A DNA stretch of 64,000 nt, from NCBI RefSeq assembly GCF_006715085.1, contig NZ_VFMM01000002.1, forward strand, positions 620,001 to 684,000, given 5' to 3'. The notes beneath the pieces are model-generated. The model was not told the origin of the DNA and ran no database searches. It was given only the letters and a program-made list of their open reading frames with translations. This DNA comes from Kribbella jejuensis. GTDB lineage: Bacteria; Actinomycetota; Actinomycetes; Propionibacteriales; Kribbellaceae. This document shows, one piece after another, positions 57,005-64,000 of this stretch. Each line of letters starts with the position of its first letter. Within the stretch, counting starts at the first letter, position 1. The position numbers were made by a program, and so were the translations under genes.

Positions 57005-58300
57005 GCCGGCACAGGTGTAGCCGACCATGACGATCAGCAGGGGCAGCTGACCGGCCAGGGCTCTGGCTCGGGGGAAGAGGGCGACGGCTCGGTCGTGGGC
57101 GGAGATCACGCCGAGCAGGTGGCCGCAGACGACCGCGAGGACCTGGATCACGGCGATCATCGTGCTGTGGTTGGTGATGCCGGTGTTCACCGCGAGCAGG
57201 CCGGTGCCGAAGATGTTCGCGCCGTTGCTCAGCGGATCGCTCAGGTAGATCAGCGTCCGCTGGCCCTCGAGGATGAACAGGGTCAGGTAGTGCGCGACGA
57301 CGTACCCGAAGGCGATCGGTACGACGGAGTGCGCGAACAGACCCGGTAGCGACGTCCGCGAACTGTCGGACAGCCGGCCCGCGAGGACCGTGGCGCCGGA
57401 GTACGTGACCAGTACGAACAGGATGAACACGATCAGCGCGCCGGTCCCGAGCCAGGTCATCGAGATGTCCTGGTTCTGCGCCCAGCCGATCCACGCCGAC
57501 GAGTTCGAGAACCCGTCGTACGCCGTCGACCCGAGCAGCGCGGCGACCATCCCGACGAGGCCTGGTTGCGCGCGGAGACCGTCGAGGTTCTCGAGCGGAC
57601 GCCGTACGACCAGAGCGCCGTCGGTCCGGCGGCCCCACGGCGACAGCCGGGCCATCAGCGTCGCGTACACCTCGAACGGATCGCCCTGCGCGAACCACCG
57701 GTCGCCGAACAGGATCGCGCCGAACAGCTGGATCACGACGTACAACGCGATCCAGGCCTGCAGGACCGGGATGGTCGCGCGGTCCGGAGCGACGAGTTCG
57801 AGCCAGGTGAACGCGAAGATGCCGAGCGCGGCCGGCCACAGGCCCGCCCAGCGCGGCAGCTCCAGCAGGCCCCTCGACGGCGGCTGGCGGAGCAGCTTCG
57901 AGAGCAGCAGGTGCAGGGTGCGCAGCGGGTTCAGGGTCCGCCAGACCGGGCCGAACACAAGCGAGATCGGCACCAGCCCGACCCAGACCAGGATGTAGAT
58001 GAACCCGAAGATCGGGTTCGTCAGCCGGTCGACGCCGAAGACCAGCGAGAACATCGCGTACAGGAAGATCGCCAGCCCGATCAGCCGGACCAGCCACCGG
58101 AACCAGCCGGCGTCGACGGTCCGGGTGATTGCGGCGGGCAACGGTTTCCCGGAGGCGTTGCCGCGGTACTTCGGACTTCGCCAGGCCAGGCCGAGCACGA
58201 TGAACGACACCGCGACCGCGACCGCCGCGCCGCCCACCGCCAGCCCGAACGGAATCGGCAGGTCCTGCCTGCCACCGATTCCGTGCAGTGGAAGCATCAT
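56981..58300 (-). CDS. Conserved multi-pass membrane protein of unknown function
   Basis: The 439-residue protein has ten to eleven hydrophobic segments (IPFGLAVGGAAVAVAVSFIVLGLAW; IFGFIYILVWVGLVPISLVFGP; ALIVFILFVLVTYSGATVL). Conserved-looking histidines occur in IAFGYVVAHYLTLF and ITNHSTMI. Proteins of this type are sometimes labelled fenitrothion hydrolase in databases, which I do not take as evidence of activity. Two ATGs (58300, 58297) start it. A cupredoxin-like lipoprotein gene lies 52 bp upstream on the same strand, suggesting a metal or redox context. Confidence 0.7.
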   Translation of the reverse strand: MMLPLHGIGGRQDLPIPFGLAVGGAAVAVAVSFIVLGLAWRSPKYRGNASGKPLPAAITRTVDAGWFRWLVRLIGLAIFLYAMFSLVFGVDRLTNPIFGFIYILVWVGLVPISLVFGPVWRTLNPLRTLHLLLSKLLRQPPSRGLLELPRWAGLWPAALGIFAFTWLELVAPDRATIPVLQAWIALYVVIQLFGAILFGDRWFAQGDPFEVYATLMARLSPWGRRTDGALVVRRPLENLDGLRAQPGLVGMVAALLGSTAYDGFSNSSAWIGWAQNQDISMTWLGTGALIVFILFVLVTYSGATVLAGRLSDSSRTSLPGLFAHSVVPIAFGYVVAHYLTLFILEGQRTLIYLSDPLSNGANIFGTGLLAVNTGITNHSTMIAVIQVLAVVCGHLLGVISAHDRAVALFPRARALAGQLPLLIVMVGYTCAGLLLLFSS

Positions 58301-58352
58301 GGACGTCCTCGCTTCGCTGCGGGCACCCATGATGTGGGCATGCTGCGCTCGC

Positions 58353-58838
58353 TCACGAGACGACGAGTTTCGCGACCAGCTTGCCGCTCTTGTGGGTCTC
58401 GACCTCGAAGGTGCCCTTCATGTTCGCGGTGAACTTCACCGACGCGGGCTTGCCCGGGGTGAGCTCCAGCTCCTTGTCGTACCCGTGGATGTGCAGTTCC
58501 TCGTCGGCGTCGCTGGTCGCCGTGACCAGAACGGTCTGCCCGGCCTGCACCTTGATGGTCGCGCCGCTCGGGTTGACCTTGCCGTTGGCAACGGTGACGT
58601 TGATGGTCACGTCCGCGGTCTCACCGGACGGGTCGGCGGTGTTCGACGGGGAGCTGGTGTTCGGCGCGCCCGGGGTCGGGGTGCTGGTCGGCAGGGTCGA
58701 CGTCGGCGTGCTGGCCGGGGCACTCGGTGAGGGAGTGCTGCTGCCACTGCTGTCGCCTCCACCGCAGCCGGCCAGGACCAGCATGCCGAGGGTGGGCAGG
58801 AGAGCGGTGGCGGCACCGCGGGTAAGCGTCGAGCGCAT
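58353..58838 (-). CDS. Cupredoxin-like lipoprotein
   Basis: The 161-residue protein has a lipobox (VLAGC), a 50-residue Ser/Thr/Pro linker, and a single small beta domain: VANGKVNPSGATIKVQAGQTVLVTATSDADEELHIHGYDKELEL...GTFEVETHKSGKLVAKLVV. The HIH and ETH histidines sit where cupredoxins or EfeO-like domains bind copper or iron, but the usual cysteine ligand is missing, so this is not a classical blue-copper site. It is probably cotranscribed with the membrane protein downstream. Confidence 0.82.
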   Translation of the reverse strand: MRSTLTRGAATALLPTLGMLVLAGCGGGDSSGSSTPSPSAPASTPTSTLPTSTPTPGAPNTSSPSNTADPSGETADVTINVTVANGKVNPSGATIKVQAGQTVLVTATSDADEELHIHGYDKELELTPGKPASVKFTANMKGTFEVETHKSGKLVAKLVVS

Positions 58839-59006
58839 CGGTCCAGAGGCCTTTCAAGGGGTCGTATGACAGCACCGGGCGCAGGACGCACCCTCTTGCC
58901 TGACGAACACGGATGGCTCAGTGTTCCCAAGCAGGAAGTGTTGCAGCACACTGTCGGAGCTTCCCGCTAGGGTGAGAAACCTGTCCACGAGAGGAAGGTG
59001 ACCGCG

Positions 59007-60488
59007 ATGCCGGATCGGCTGACGGCGCTCGATCTCACCTTTCTCAAGGCCGAGTCGCCGGCCACCCCGATGCACGTCGGGACCGTCGACATCTTCGAGC
59101 CGCCGGTGCACGGCGACGAGGGGTTCGACTACGAGAACCTGGTGGCCCTGATCCGGGACCGGATCGCCTTCGTGCCGCGGTACCGGCAGCGCGTCCAGCA
59201 GGTCCCCGGCCGGTTCGCCGGGCCGGTCTGGGTGGACGACGAAGAGTTCGACATCACCTTTCATGTCCGTCGCTCCGCGTTGCCCCGCCCCGGGACGCAC
59301 GCGCAGCTGCTCGAGCTGGTCGCGCGGATCATGTCCCGGCGGCTCGACCGCGCCCGCCCGCTGTGGGAGATGTACCTGGTCGAGGGCCTGCAGGGCGACC
59401 GGTTCGCGATCATCGCGAAGTCCCACCAGGCACTTGTCGACGGCAACAGCACGGTCGACATCGGCCAGGTGGTGCTCGACGCCACCGCCCAGCCGAACGA
59501 GACACCCACCGACACCTGGCAGCCCCAGCACCCGCCGTCCGCACTGGAGCTGCTCGCGGGGGTGTTCGCGGACGCGACCCGCAACCCGAGCGCGTTCCTG
59601 GAGCTGGCGCGCGCCGAGATGACCAGCCTGACCGGCTCCAGCTCGGTCCGTGAGGTGATCGGCGACGTGGTCGGCTCGCTGGTCGCGCAGCGGCACGCGC
59701 AGGAGAGCTCGCTGCACGTGAAGACGTCCGGTCAGCGCCGGTTCACCACCGTGCAGACCGACCTCGAGGACTACCGGACCATCCGCGCCGCGCACGGCGG
59801 CACGGTCAACGACGTGGTGCTCGCGGTCGTCGCGGGCGCGTTCCGGGCCTGGATGATGACCCGCGGTGAGGGCGTCGGGCCGACCCGGAGCGTGCGTGCG
59901 GTGGTCCCGGTCAGCATCCGCGACGACGAGGACGAGGAGCCGACCTCGCTCGGTTCCCGGGTGATCGCCTCCAGCGTGAACCTGCCGGTCGGCGAGAACT
60001 CCCCGGTCATGCGGCTGCACCAGATCTCGTACCAGACCAAGGTGCACAAGGACACCGGCCGCGCGGTCAGCGCCCGCTCGCTGGTCGGTATCGCCGGGTT
60101 CGCCCCGACCACGCTGCACGCGCTCGCCGCCCGGGTCGCGACCACCACGGTCCGGCCGATCGACGACGTGGTGATCACCAACGTCCCAGGTCCCCAGTTC
60201 CCGCTGTACGCACAGGGCGCCCGGATGCTCGCGTCGTACCCGGTGGTCCCGCTGATGCCCGGGCAGGGCCTGTCCGTCGGCGTCACGTCGTACGACGGCA
60301 AGGTGTACTACGGGCTCAACGCGGACCGCACCGCGATGCCGGACCTCGCCGTTTTCGCCCAATGTCTGACCGACGCGCTGGACGAGCTGCTCGAGACGAC
60401 CAGGGGCAGCCGGAACCGGGCCCCCCGGGGCCGGAAGAAACTGCGCAGCCCACAGAAGAACGCACAGGCCAAGAAGGCGGGTCCATGA
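59007..60488 (+). CDS. WS/DGAT-type O-acyltransferase with altered active-site motif
   Basis: The 493-residue protein has the wax-ester synthase/diacylglycerol acyltransferase layout: DRLTALDLTFLKAESPATPMHVG at the N-terminus, RPLWEMYLVEGL, the active-site region, GGTVNDVVLAVVAGAF, and NVPGPQFPLYAQGA. These enzymes make storage triacylglycerol or wax esters from acyl-CoA. The HHxxxDG motif reads HQALVDG (H about 139, Q about 140), so the second histidine, usually catalytic, is glutamine. The basic C-terminal tail (RKKLRSPQKNAQAKKAG) is unusual. ATG 59007 is eight bases after GGAAGG. The stop overlaps the DUF6912 start. Confidence 0.87.
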   Translation: MPDRLTALDLTFLKAESPATPMHVGTVDIFEPPVHGDEGFDYENLVALIRDRIAFVPRYRQRVQQVPGRFAGPVWVDDEEFDITFHVRRSALPRPGTHAQLLELVARIMSRRLDRARPLWEMYLVEGLQGDRFAIIAKSHQALVDGNSTVDIGQVVLDATAQPNETPTDTWQPQHPPSALELLAGVFADATRNPSAFLELARAEMTSLTGSSSVREVIGDVVGSLVAQRHAQESSLHVKTSGQRRFTTVQTDLEDYRTIRAAHGGTVNDVVLAVVAGAFRAWMMTRGEGVGPTRSVRAVVPVSIRDDEDEEPTSLGSRVIASSVNLPVGENSPVMRLHQISYQTKVHKDTGRAVSARSLVGIAGFAPTTLHALAARVATTTVRPIDDVVITNVPGPQFPLYAQGARMLASYPVVPLMPGQGLSVGVTSYDGKVYYGLNADRTAMPDLAVFAQCLTDALDELLETTRGSRNRAPRGRKKLRSPQKNAQAKKAGP

Positions 60489-61015
60489 GGGTCTACGTTC
60501 CGTCCACGCTCCGGTTGCTGAGCGCGGTCTGCAACGCCGGCGAGATCGGCCCGGCGCCGCTCACGGTGTACGCCGTGACGCCCGCGCTGCGGGAGTGGTA
60601 CGCCGAAGGCGACGACGAGGAGCTGGAGTACGCCGCGATGGCGCAGGCCGCCCGCGCCTCGGTGGGACTGCTCGCCGCCGATCCGGGTACCCCACGGAGA
60701 CGGGTGGTGATCGCCGCCGAGGTCAGCGCCGTACCGCCGGCCGATGGATCGGCGGAGCTCGGTGACGCCCGGCTGGAGCTGCACGTGGTGATCCCGTGGC
60801 GCTCGGTGGTGTCGGTGCACCTGGACGCCCCGCAGGCGACCACGGTGATCGGCAAGGCCGCGGACCTCTGGGATGCCGCTCAGGACGGTGACGACGACGC
60901 GGTCTTCGCCCTCGATTCATGCGAAGGTGAAGACCTGATGTGGTACGCGACACAGGAGATCCCGGATCTGCTCGCGGCGGAGGGGCCGCGCGGCGGAAGC
61001 GCTGATCAGGGCTAG
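60485..61015 (+). CDS. DUF6912 family protein
   Basis: The 176-residue soluble protein starts MRVYVPSTLRLLSAV, then TVYAVTPALREWYAEGDDEELEYAAM, the hallmark start of the actinobacterial DUF6912 family. Function is unknown. It overlaps the acyltransferase stop (ATGA). Relatives are usually found near HAD and secA-region genes. Ku follows after 49 bp. Confidence 0.82.
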   Translation: MRVYVPSTLRLLSAVCNAGEIGPAPLTVYAVTPALREWYAEGDDEELEYAAMAQAARASVGLLAADPGTPRRRVVIAAEVSAVPPADGSAELGDARLELHVVIPWRSVVSVHLDAPQATTVIGKAADLWDAAQDGDDDAVFALDSCEGEDLMWYATQEIPDLLAAEGPRGGSADQG

Positions 61016-61064
61016 TCAGGGCTGAATCAGGGCTCACGAGGGCACGGACGGCACAGAGGAGCTG

Positions 61065-61994
61065 ATGGCGATGCAGGCGATCTGGAAGGGGGCCATCTCG
61101 TTCGGGATGGTGACGATCCCGATCAAGGTGTTCTCCGCGACCGAGGAGAAGGACATCTCGTTCCGCCAGGTGCACGTCGCCGACGGGGGGCGGATCAAGT
61201 ACAAGCGGGTCTGCTCGATCGACGGCGAAGAGGTGCCGTACTCCGACATCGGCAAGGGGTACGAGATGGCCGACGGCCGGATGGTGGTGCTGGAGCCGGA
61301 CGACTTCGCCGACCTGCCGCTGTCCAGCAAGAAGGTCATCGACGTGCTCGAGTTCGTGCCGGCCGACCAGGTCGACCCGCTGTACCTCGGCAAGTCGTAC
61401 TACCTGGCCGCCGACGGCGGCCCCGGCGCCAAGCCTTACGTCCTGCTCCGTGACGCCCTGGACGGCTCCGAGCTGTATGCGCTGGTCAAGGTCGCGCTGC
61501 GGTCCCGGGAGAGCCTCGGGCTGCTCCGGACCGTCGACGACGTGCTGGTGCTGCAGGTGATGCTGTGGCCGGACGAGATCCGGGACAAGTCGTTCGCTGC
61601 GCCGCCCGAGGACGTGGAGATCCGGTCCCAGGAGAAGGCGATGGCCTCGTCGTACATCGACACGCTGCGCGGCGAGTTCGACCCGGACCAGTACCACGAC
61701 GAGTACCGCGAGGCGCTGGAGAAGGTCGTCGAGGCGAAGGCGGAGGGCGTACCGCTGCCGGAGTCCGACGAGGAGGAAGGCGCCGAGGGCGCCGAGGTGG
61801 TCGACCTGGTGGCCGCGCTGCGGGCGTCCGTCGAGGCCGCCAAGGCACGTCGCGCGGGTGGTGGCGAACCGGCCGCCGCCAAGAAGGCACCGGCGAAGAA
61901 GGCCGCCGCGGCGAAGAAGGCGCCTGCGAAGAAGGCTGCCGCGGCGAAGAAGGCGCCGGCCAAGAAGACCGCCGCGAAGAAGAAGGCGTCATGA
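61065..61994 (+). CDS. ku: Non-homologous end-joining protein Ku
   Basis: The 309-residue protein has the bacterial Ku core: MQAIWKGAISFGMVTIPIKVFSATEE, RVCSIDGEEVPYSDIGKGYE and PDEIRDKSFAAPPEDVEIRSQE. It binds DNA ends as a ring-shaped homodimer and recruits LigD. The last 45 residues are a lysine-rich tail of KKAPAKKAAAA units, a long extension seen in some actinobacterial Ku proteins, which promotes DNA bridging. No ligD gene is in the window. Its stop overlaps the VOC gene (ATGA). Confidence 0.96.
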   Translation: MAMQAIWKGAISFGMVTIPIKVFSATEEKDISFRQVHVADGGRIKYKRVCSIDGEEVPYSDIGKGYEMADGRMVVLEPDDFADLPLSSKKVIDVLEFVPADQVDPLYLGKSYYLAADGGPGAKPYVLLRDALDGSELYALVKVALRSRESLGLLRTVDDVLVLQVMLWPDEIRDKSFAAPPEDVEIRSQEKAMASSYIDTLRGEFDPDQYHDEYREALEKVVEAKAEGVPLPESDEEEGAEGAEVVDLVAALRASVEAAKARRAGGGEPAAAKKAPAKKAAAAKKAPAKKAAAAKKAPAKKTAAKKKAS

Positions 61995-62443
61995 CGGAGC
62001 GTACGGAGATCCCGACCGACCTCTCGCAGGTGCCGGTGGACCCGGCGCACCCGGTCGTGGCTCCGGGGGCGTACCTGCTCGAGCTGATCCCGGTGCCGGT
62101 CGAGGACGTCGACCGGGCGAAGGCGTTCTACACCGAGCAGGCCGGGTTCGTCTGCGACGTGGACATCACGCCCGCCGAAGGGGTGCGGATCGTGCAGCTC
62201 ACGCCGCCCGGTTCGTACTGCTCGATCTCGCTGACGGCCGGGCTGCCGCAGATGCAGATGGAGCCGGGTTCGCAACGCGGCCTGCACCTGGTCGTGAAGG
62301 ACATCGAGGCGGCCCGCGCCGAGCTGATCGGCCGCGGCGTCGAGGTCAGCGGCACCGAGGACCTCGGCGGCGTCTTCTACGCCTGGTTCGCCGACCCGGA
62401 CGGCAACACCTGGGCCCTCCAACATATGCCGTGGCGGAAGTAA
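61991..62443 (+). CDS. VOC (glyoxalase/bleomycin-resistance-like) protein
   Basis: The 150-residue protein is a single VOC domain: LIPVPVEDVDRAKAFYTEQAGFVCDVDI, RGLHLVVKDIEAARAELIGRGVEV and FYAWFADPDGNTWALQ. Members bind or modify small molecules through a metal; the substrate is not evident. It is translationally coupled to Ku. No terminator was seen before the pruA promoter region. Confidence 0.88.
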   Translation: MTERTEIPTDLSQVPVDPAHPVVAPGAYLLELIPVPVEDVDRAKAFYTEQAGFVCDVDITPAEGVRIVQLTPPGSYCSISLTAGLPQMQMEPGSQRGLHLVVKDIEAARAELIGRGVEVSGTEDLGGVFYAWFADPDGNTWALQHMPWRK

Positions 62444-62460
62444 TTCAGCTGCGTTCGTGG

Positions 62461-62487
62461 TTGACGGTGCTGGCGTGGCACCATGCT
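62461..62487 (+). promoter_or_regulatory. Putative pruA promoter
   Basis: TTGACG (62461-62466) and CATGCT (62482-62487) are spaced 15 bp, slightly short, upstream of pruA. This is the only reasonable sigma70-like pair in the 117-bp spacer after the VOC gene. GAGGAG (62546-62551) is the ribosome binding site. Confidence 0.35.
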
Positions 62488-62560
62488 GGTGTCACGCCTG
62501 GCCATCCGCACCGGGGGTGACGCCAGTCCGGTCCACCGCACGATCGAGGAGTCCTGCCGC

Positions 62561-64000
62561 ATGGATGCCGTCACCGCCGTACCGACGCCCGCCAACGAGC
62601 CCGTGAAGGGTTATGCGCCCGGCTCGGCCGAGCGCGCGAGCCTGGAGGCGAAGCTCAAGGACTTCACCGCGGCCGGGTCGATCGACCTGACCTGCACGAT
62701 CGGCGGCGAGCAGAAGCTGGGCGGCGGCGCGCCGATCGAGGTCGTCCAGCCGCACCGGCACGCGCACGTGCTGGGCACGCTGGGTAACGCCACCGAGGCG
62801 GACGGTCGCGCCGCTGTGGACGCGGCGCTGGCCGCGGCTCCGGCGTGGCGCTCGCTGTCGTTCGACGACCGGGCCGCGATCTTCCTGAAGGCCGCCGACC
62901 TGCTGGCCGGCCCGTGGCGGGACACGCTGAACGCCGCCACCATGCTCGGCCAGTCGAAGACGATCCAGCAGGCCGAGATCGACTCCGCCTGCGAGCTGAT
63001 CGACTTCCTCCGGTTCAACGTCGCGTTCGCGCGGCAGATCGTCAGCGACCAGCCGATCTCGTCACCGGGGGTCTGGAACCGGGTGGACTACCGGCCGCTC
63101 GAGGGCTTCGTGTACGCGATCACCCCGTTCAACTTCACCGCGATCGCCGGCAACCTGCCGACCGCGCCCGCGCTGATGGGCAACACCGTGGTGTGGAAGC
63201 CGTCGCCGACCCAGCAGTTCGCGGCGCACTGGACGATGCGGCTGCTCGAGGCCGCGGGCCTGCCGGCCGGTGTGATCAACCTGGTCACCGGTGACGGCAT
63301 CGACGTGTCGAAAGCGGCGCTGACCCACCCGGACCTGGCCGGTATCCACTTCACCGGCTCGACCAAGACGTTCCAGTCGCTGTGGAGCACGGTCGGCGCG
63401 AACATCGCGTCGTACAAGACCTACCCCCGGCTCGTCGGAGAGACCGGCGGCAAGGACTTCATCCTCGCGCATCCGTCGGCGGATCCGGCGGTGCTGAAGA
63501 CCGCGATGGTGCGCGGCGCGTTCGAGTACCAGGGGCAGAAGTGTTCGGCGGCGTCGCGGGCGTACGTGCCGCGCTCGGTGTGGGACGTGCTGAAGGACGA
63601 CCTCGTGGCGGAGACCGAGTCGCTGACGATGGGGGACGTCACCGACCTGTCGAACTTCATCGGTGCGGTGATCGACGACCGCGCGTTCGCCAAGCACAAG
63701 GCGGCGCTGGACCGGGCGCGTTCGGTCGACTCGGTCGAGGTTGTTGCCGGCGGCACCTATGACGACAGCGAGGGGTACTTCGTCCGCCCGACGCTGCTGG
63801 TCTCGTCCGATCCCACCGACGAGATCTTCACCACCGAGTACTTCGGCCCGATCCTCGGCGTGCACGTGTACGAGGACGCCGACTACGCGTCGGTGATGAA
63901 GGGGATGGAGCACTCCGCGCCGTACGGCCTGACCGGTGCGGTGATCGCACAGGACCGGCACGCGATCGCGGAGGCGGCCGAGTACCTGCGGTTCGCGGCC
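62561..64000 (+). CDS. pruA: 1-pyrroline-5-carboxylate (L-glutamate gamma-semialdehyde) dehydrogenase, 5' part
   Basis: This aldehyde dehydrogenase completes proline catabolism by oxidising glutamate semialdehyde to glutamate with NAD. The ATG at 62561 has GAGGAG nine bases upstream; 480 codons are present and the frame runs off the window. Family motifs are FVYAITPFNFTAIAGNLPTAPALMGN, the glutamate in LVGETGGKDF, and the catalytic cysteine in FEYQGQKCSAASRAYV. About 60 residues are missing relative to the roughly 540-residue P5C dehydrogenases. No proline dehydrogenase gene is visible here; it may lie just outside. Confidence 0.95.
   Translation, partial: MDAVTAVPTPANEPVKGYAPGSAERASLEAKLKDFTAAGSIDLTCTIGGEQKLGGGAPIEVVQPHRHAHVLGTLGNATEADGRAAVDAALAAAPAWRSLSFDDRAAIFLKAADLLAGPWRDTLNAATMLGQSKTIQQAEIDSACELIDFLRFNVAFARQIVSDQPISSPGVWNRVDYRPLEGFVYAITPFNFTAIAGNLPTAPALMGNTVVWKPSPTQQFAAHWTMRLLEAAGLPAGVINLVTGDGIDVSKAALTHPDLAGIHFTGSTKTFQSLWSTVGANIASYKTYPRLVGETGGKDFILAHPSADPAVLKTAMVRGAFEYQGQKCSAASRAYVPRSVWDVLKDDLVAETESLTMGDVTDLSNFIGAVIDDRAFAKHKAALDRARSVDSVEVVAGGTYDDSEGYFVRPTLLVSSDPTDEIFTTEYFGPILGVHVYEDADYASVMKGMEHSAPYGLTGAVIAQDRHAIAEAAEYLRFAA

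Noticed and set aside
58300..58330. Membrane-protein start at ATG 58330
   Set aside because: The GAGG-like site is placed for the tandem ATGs at 58300/58297, and the extra residues (MGARSEARTS) are charged and add nothing to the family pattern.

Overview
The window is high-GC actinobacterial DNA. The core synteny (ahcY, mtrA-mtrB-lpqB, comF, hpf, secA), the GTG/TTG starts, the many ATGA and GTGA stop-start overlaps and several probably leaderless genes fit a soil actinomycete of the Propionibacteriales. Kribbella or a close relative is my best guess; this is an inference from gene content and style, not from a search.

Layout. 1-3.9 kb: the 3' part of ahcY, an RDD membrane gene, a SpoIIM-like gene and a DUF1206 gene. 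3.9-7.0 kb: a TetR-controlled ABC exporter. 7.2-12.8 kb: a complete peptide-type ABC importer whose binding protein carries a C-terminal membrane anchor. 12.8-14.3 kb: an ArsR/SRPBCC-VOC pair and a phosphotransferase gene reduced to its two ends. 14.3-19.3 kb: a tightly overlapped five-gene operon (integral membrane protein, DUF4129, DUF4350, MoxR, DUF58), divergent from mtrA-mtrB-lpqB (19.5-24.0 kb). In this sequence mtrB is frameshifted by an exact 128-bp tandem duplication. 24-30.3 kb: comF, hpf, a YcaQ-type DNA glycosylase, a 167-bp imperfect palindrome, and secA.

30.4-45.7 kb is accessory. A nitronate monooxygenase-like gene is followed by two sugar ABC-importer operons arranged back to back around one lacI gene. 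The left arm (minus strand) has GH114, binding protein, two permeases, PfkB kinase and GH4. The right arm (plus strand) has lacI, binding protein, two permeases, GH130 and a frameshifted secreted protein. Two palindromic operators 21 bp apart sit on the lacI promoter. Secreted endo-hydrolase, uptake, intracellular glycosidase, phosphorylase and kinase together read as a dedicated polysaccharide-use locus, possibly for galactosamine/galactose-containing polymers. An AraC regulator and a decayed cupin gene close this region.

45.8-55 kb holds cell-envelope genes: VanW, an Rv3235-type protein, a LysM protein with strongly repetitive spacers, a small BldC/excisionase-like regulator, and a CpaB(SAF)-CpaE-like pair without the rest of a Tad pilus system. 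55-64 kb is mostly household: HAD hydrolase, GT87 mannosyltransferase, a polytopic membrane protein with a cupredoxin-like lipoprotein, a WS/DGAT acyltransferase with an altered catalytic motif, DUF6912, Ku, a VOC protein and the start of pruA.

No rRNA, tRNA, CRISPR array, prophage or recognisable transposase was seen. The main sequence-level surprises are the mtrB duplication, the second frameshift at 43.5 kb, two decayed genes, and the long palindrome before secA.
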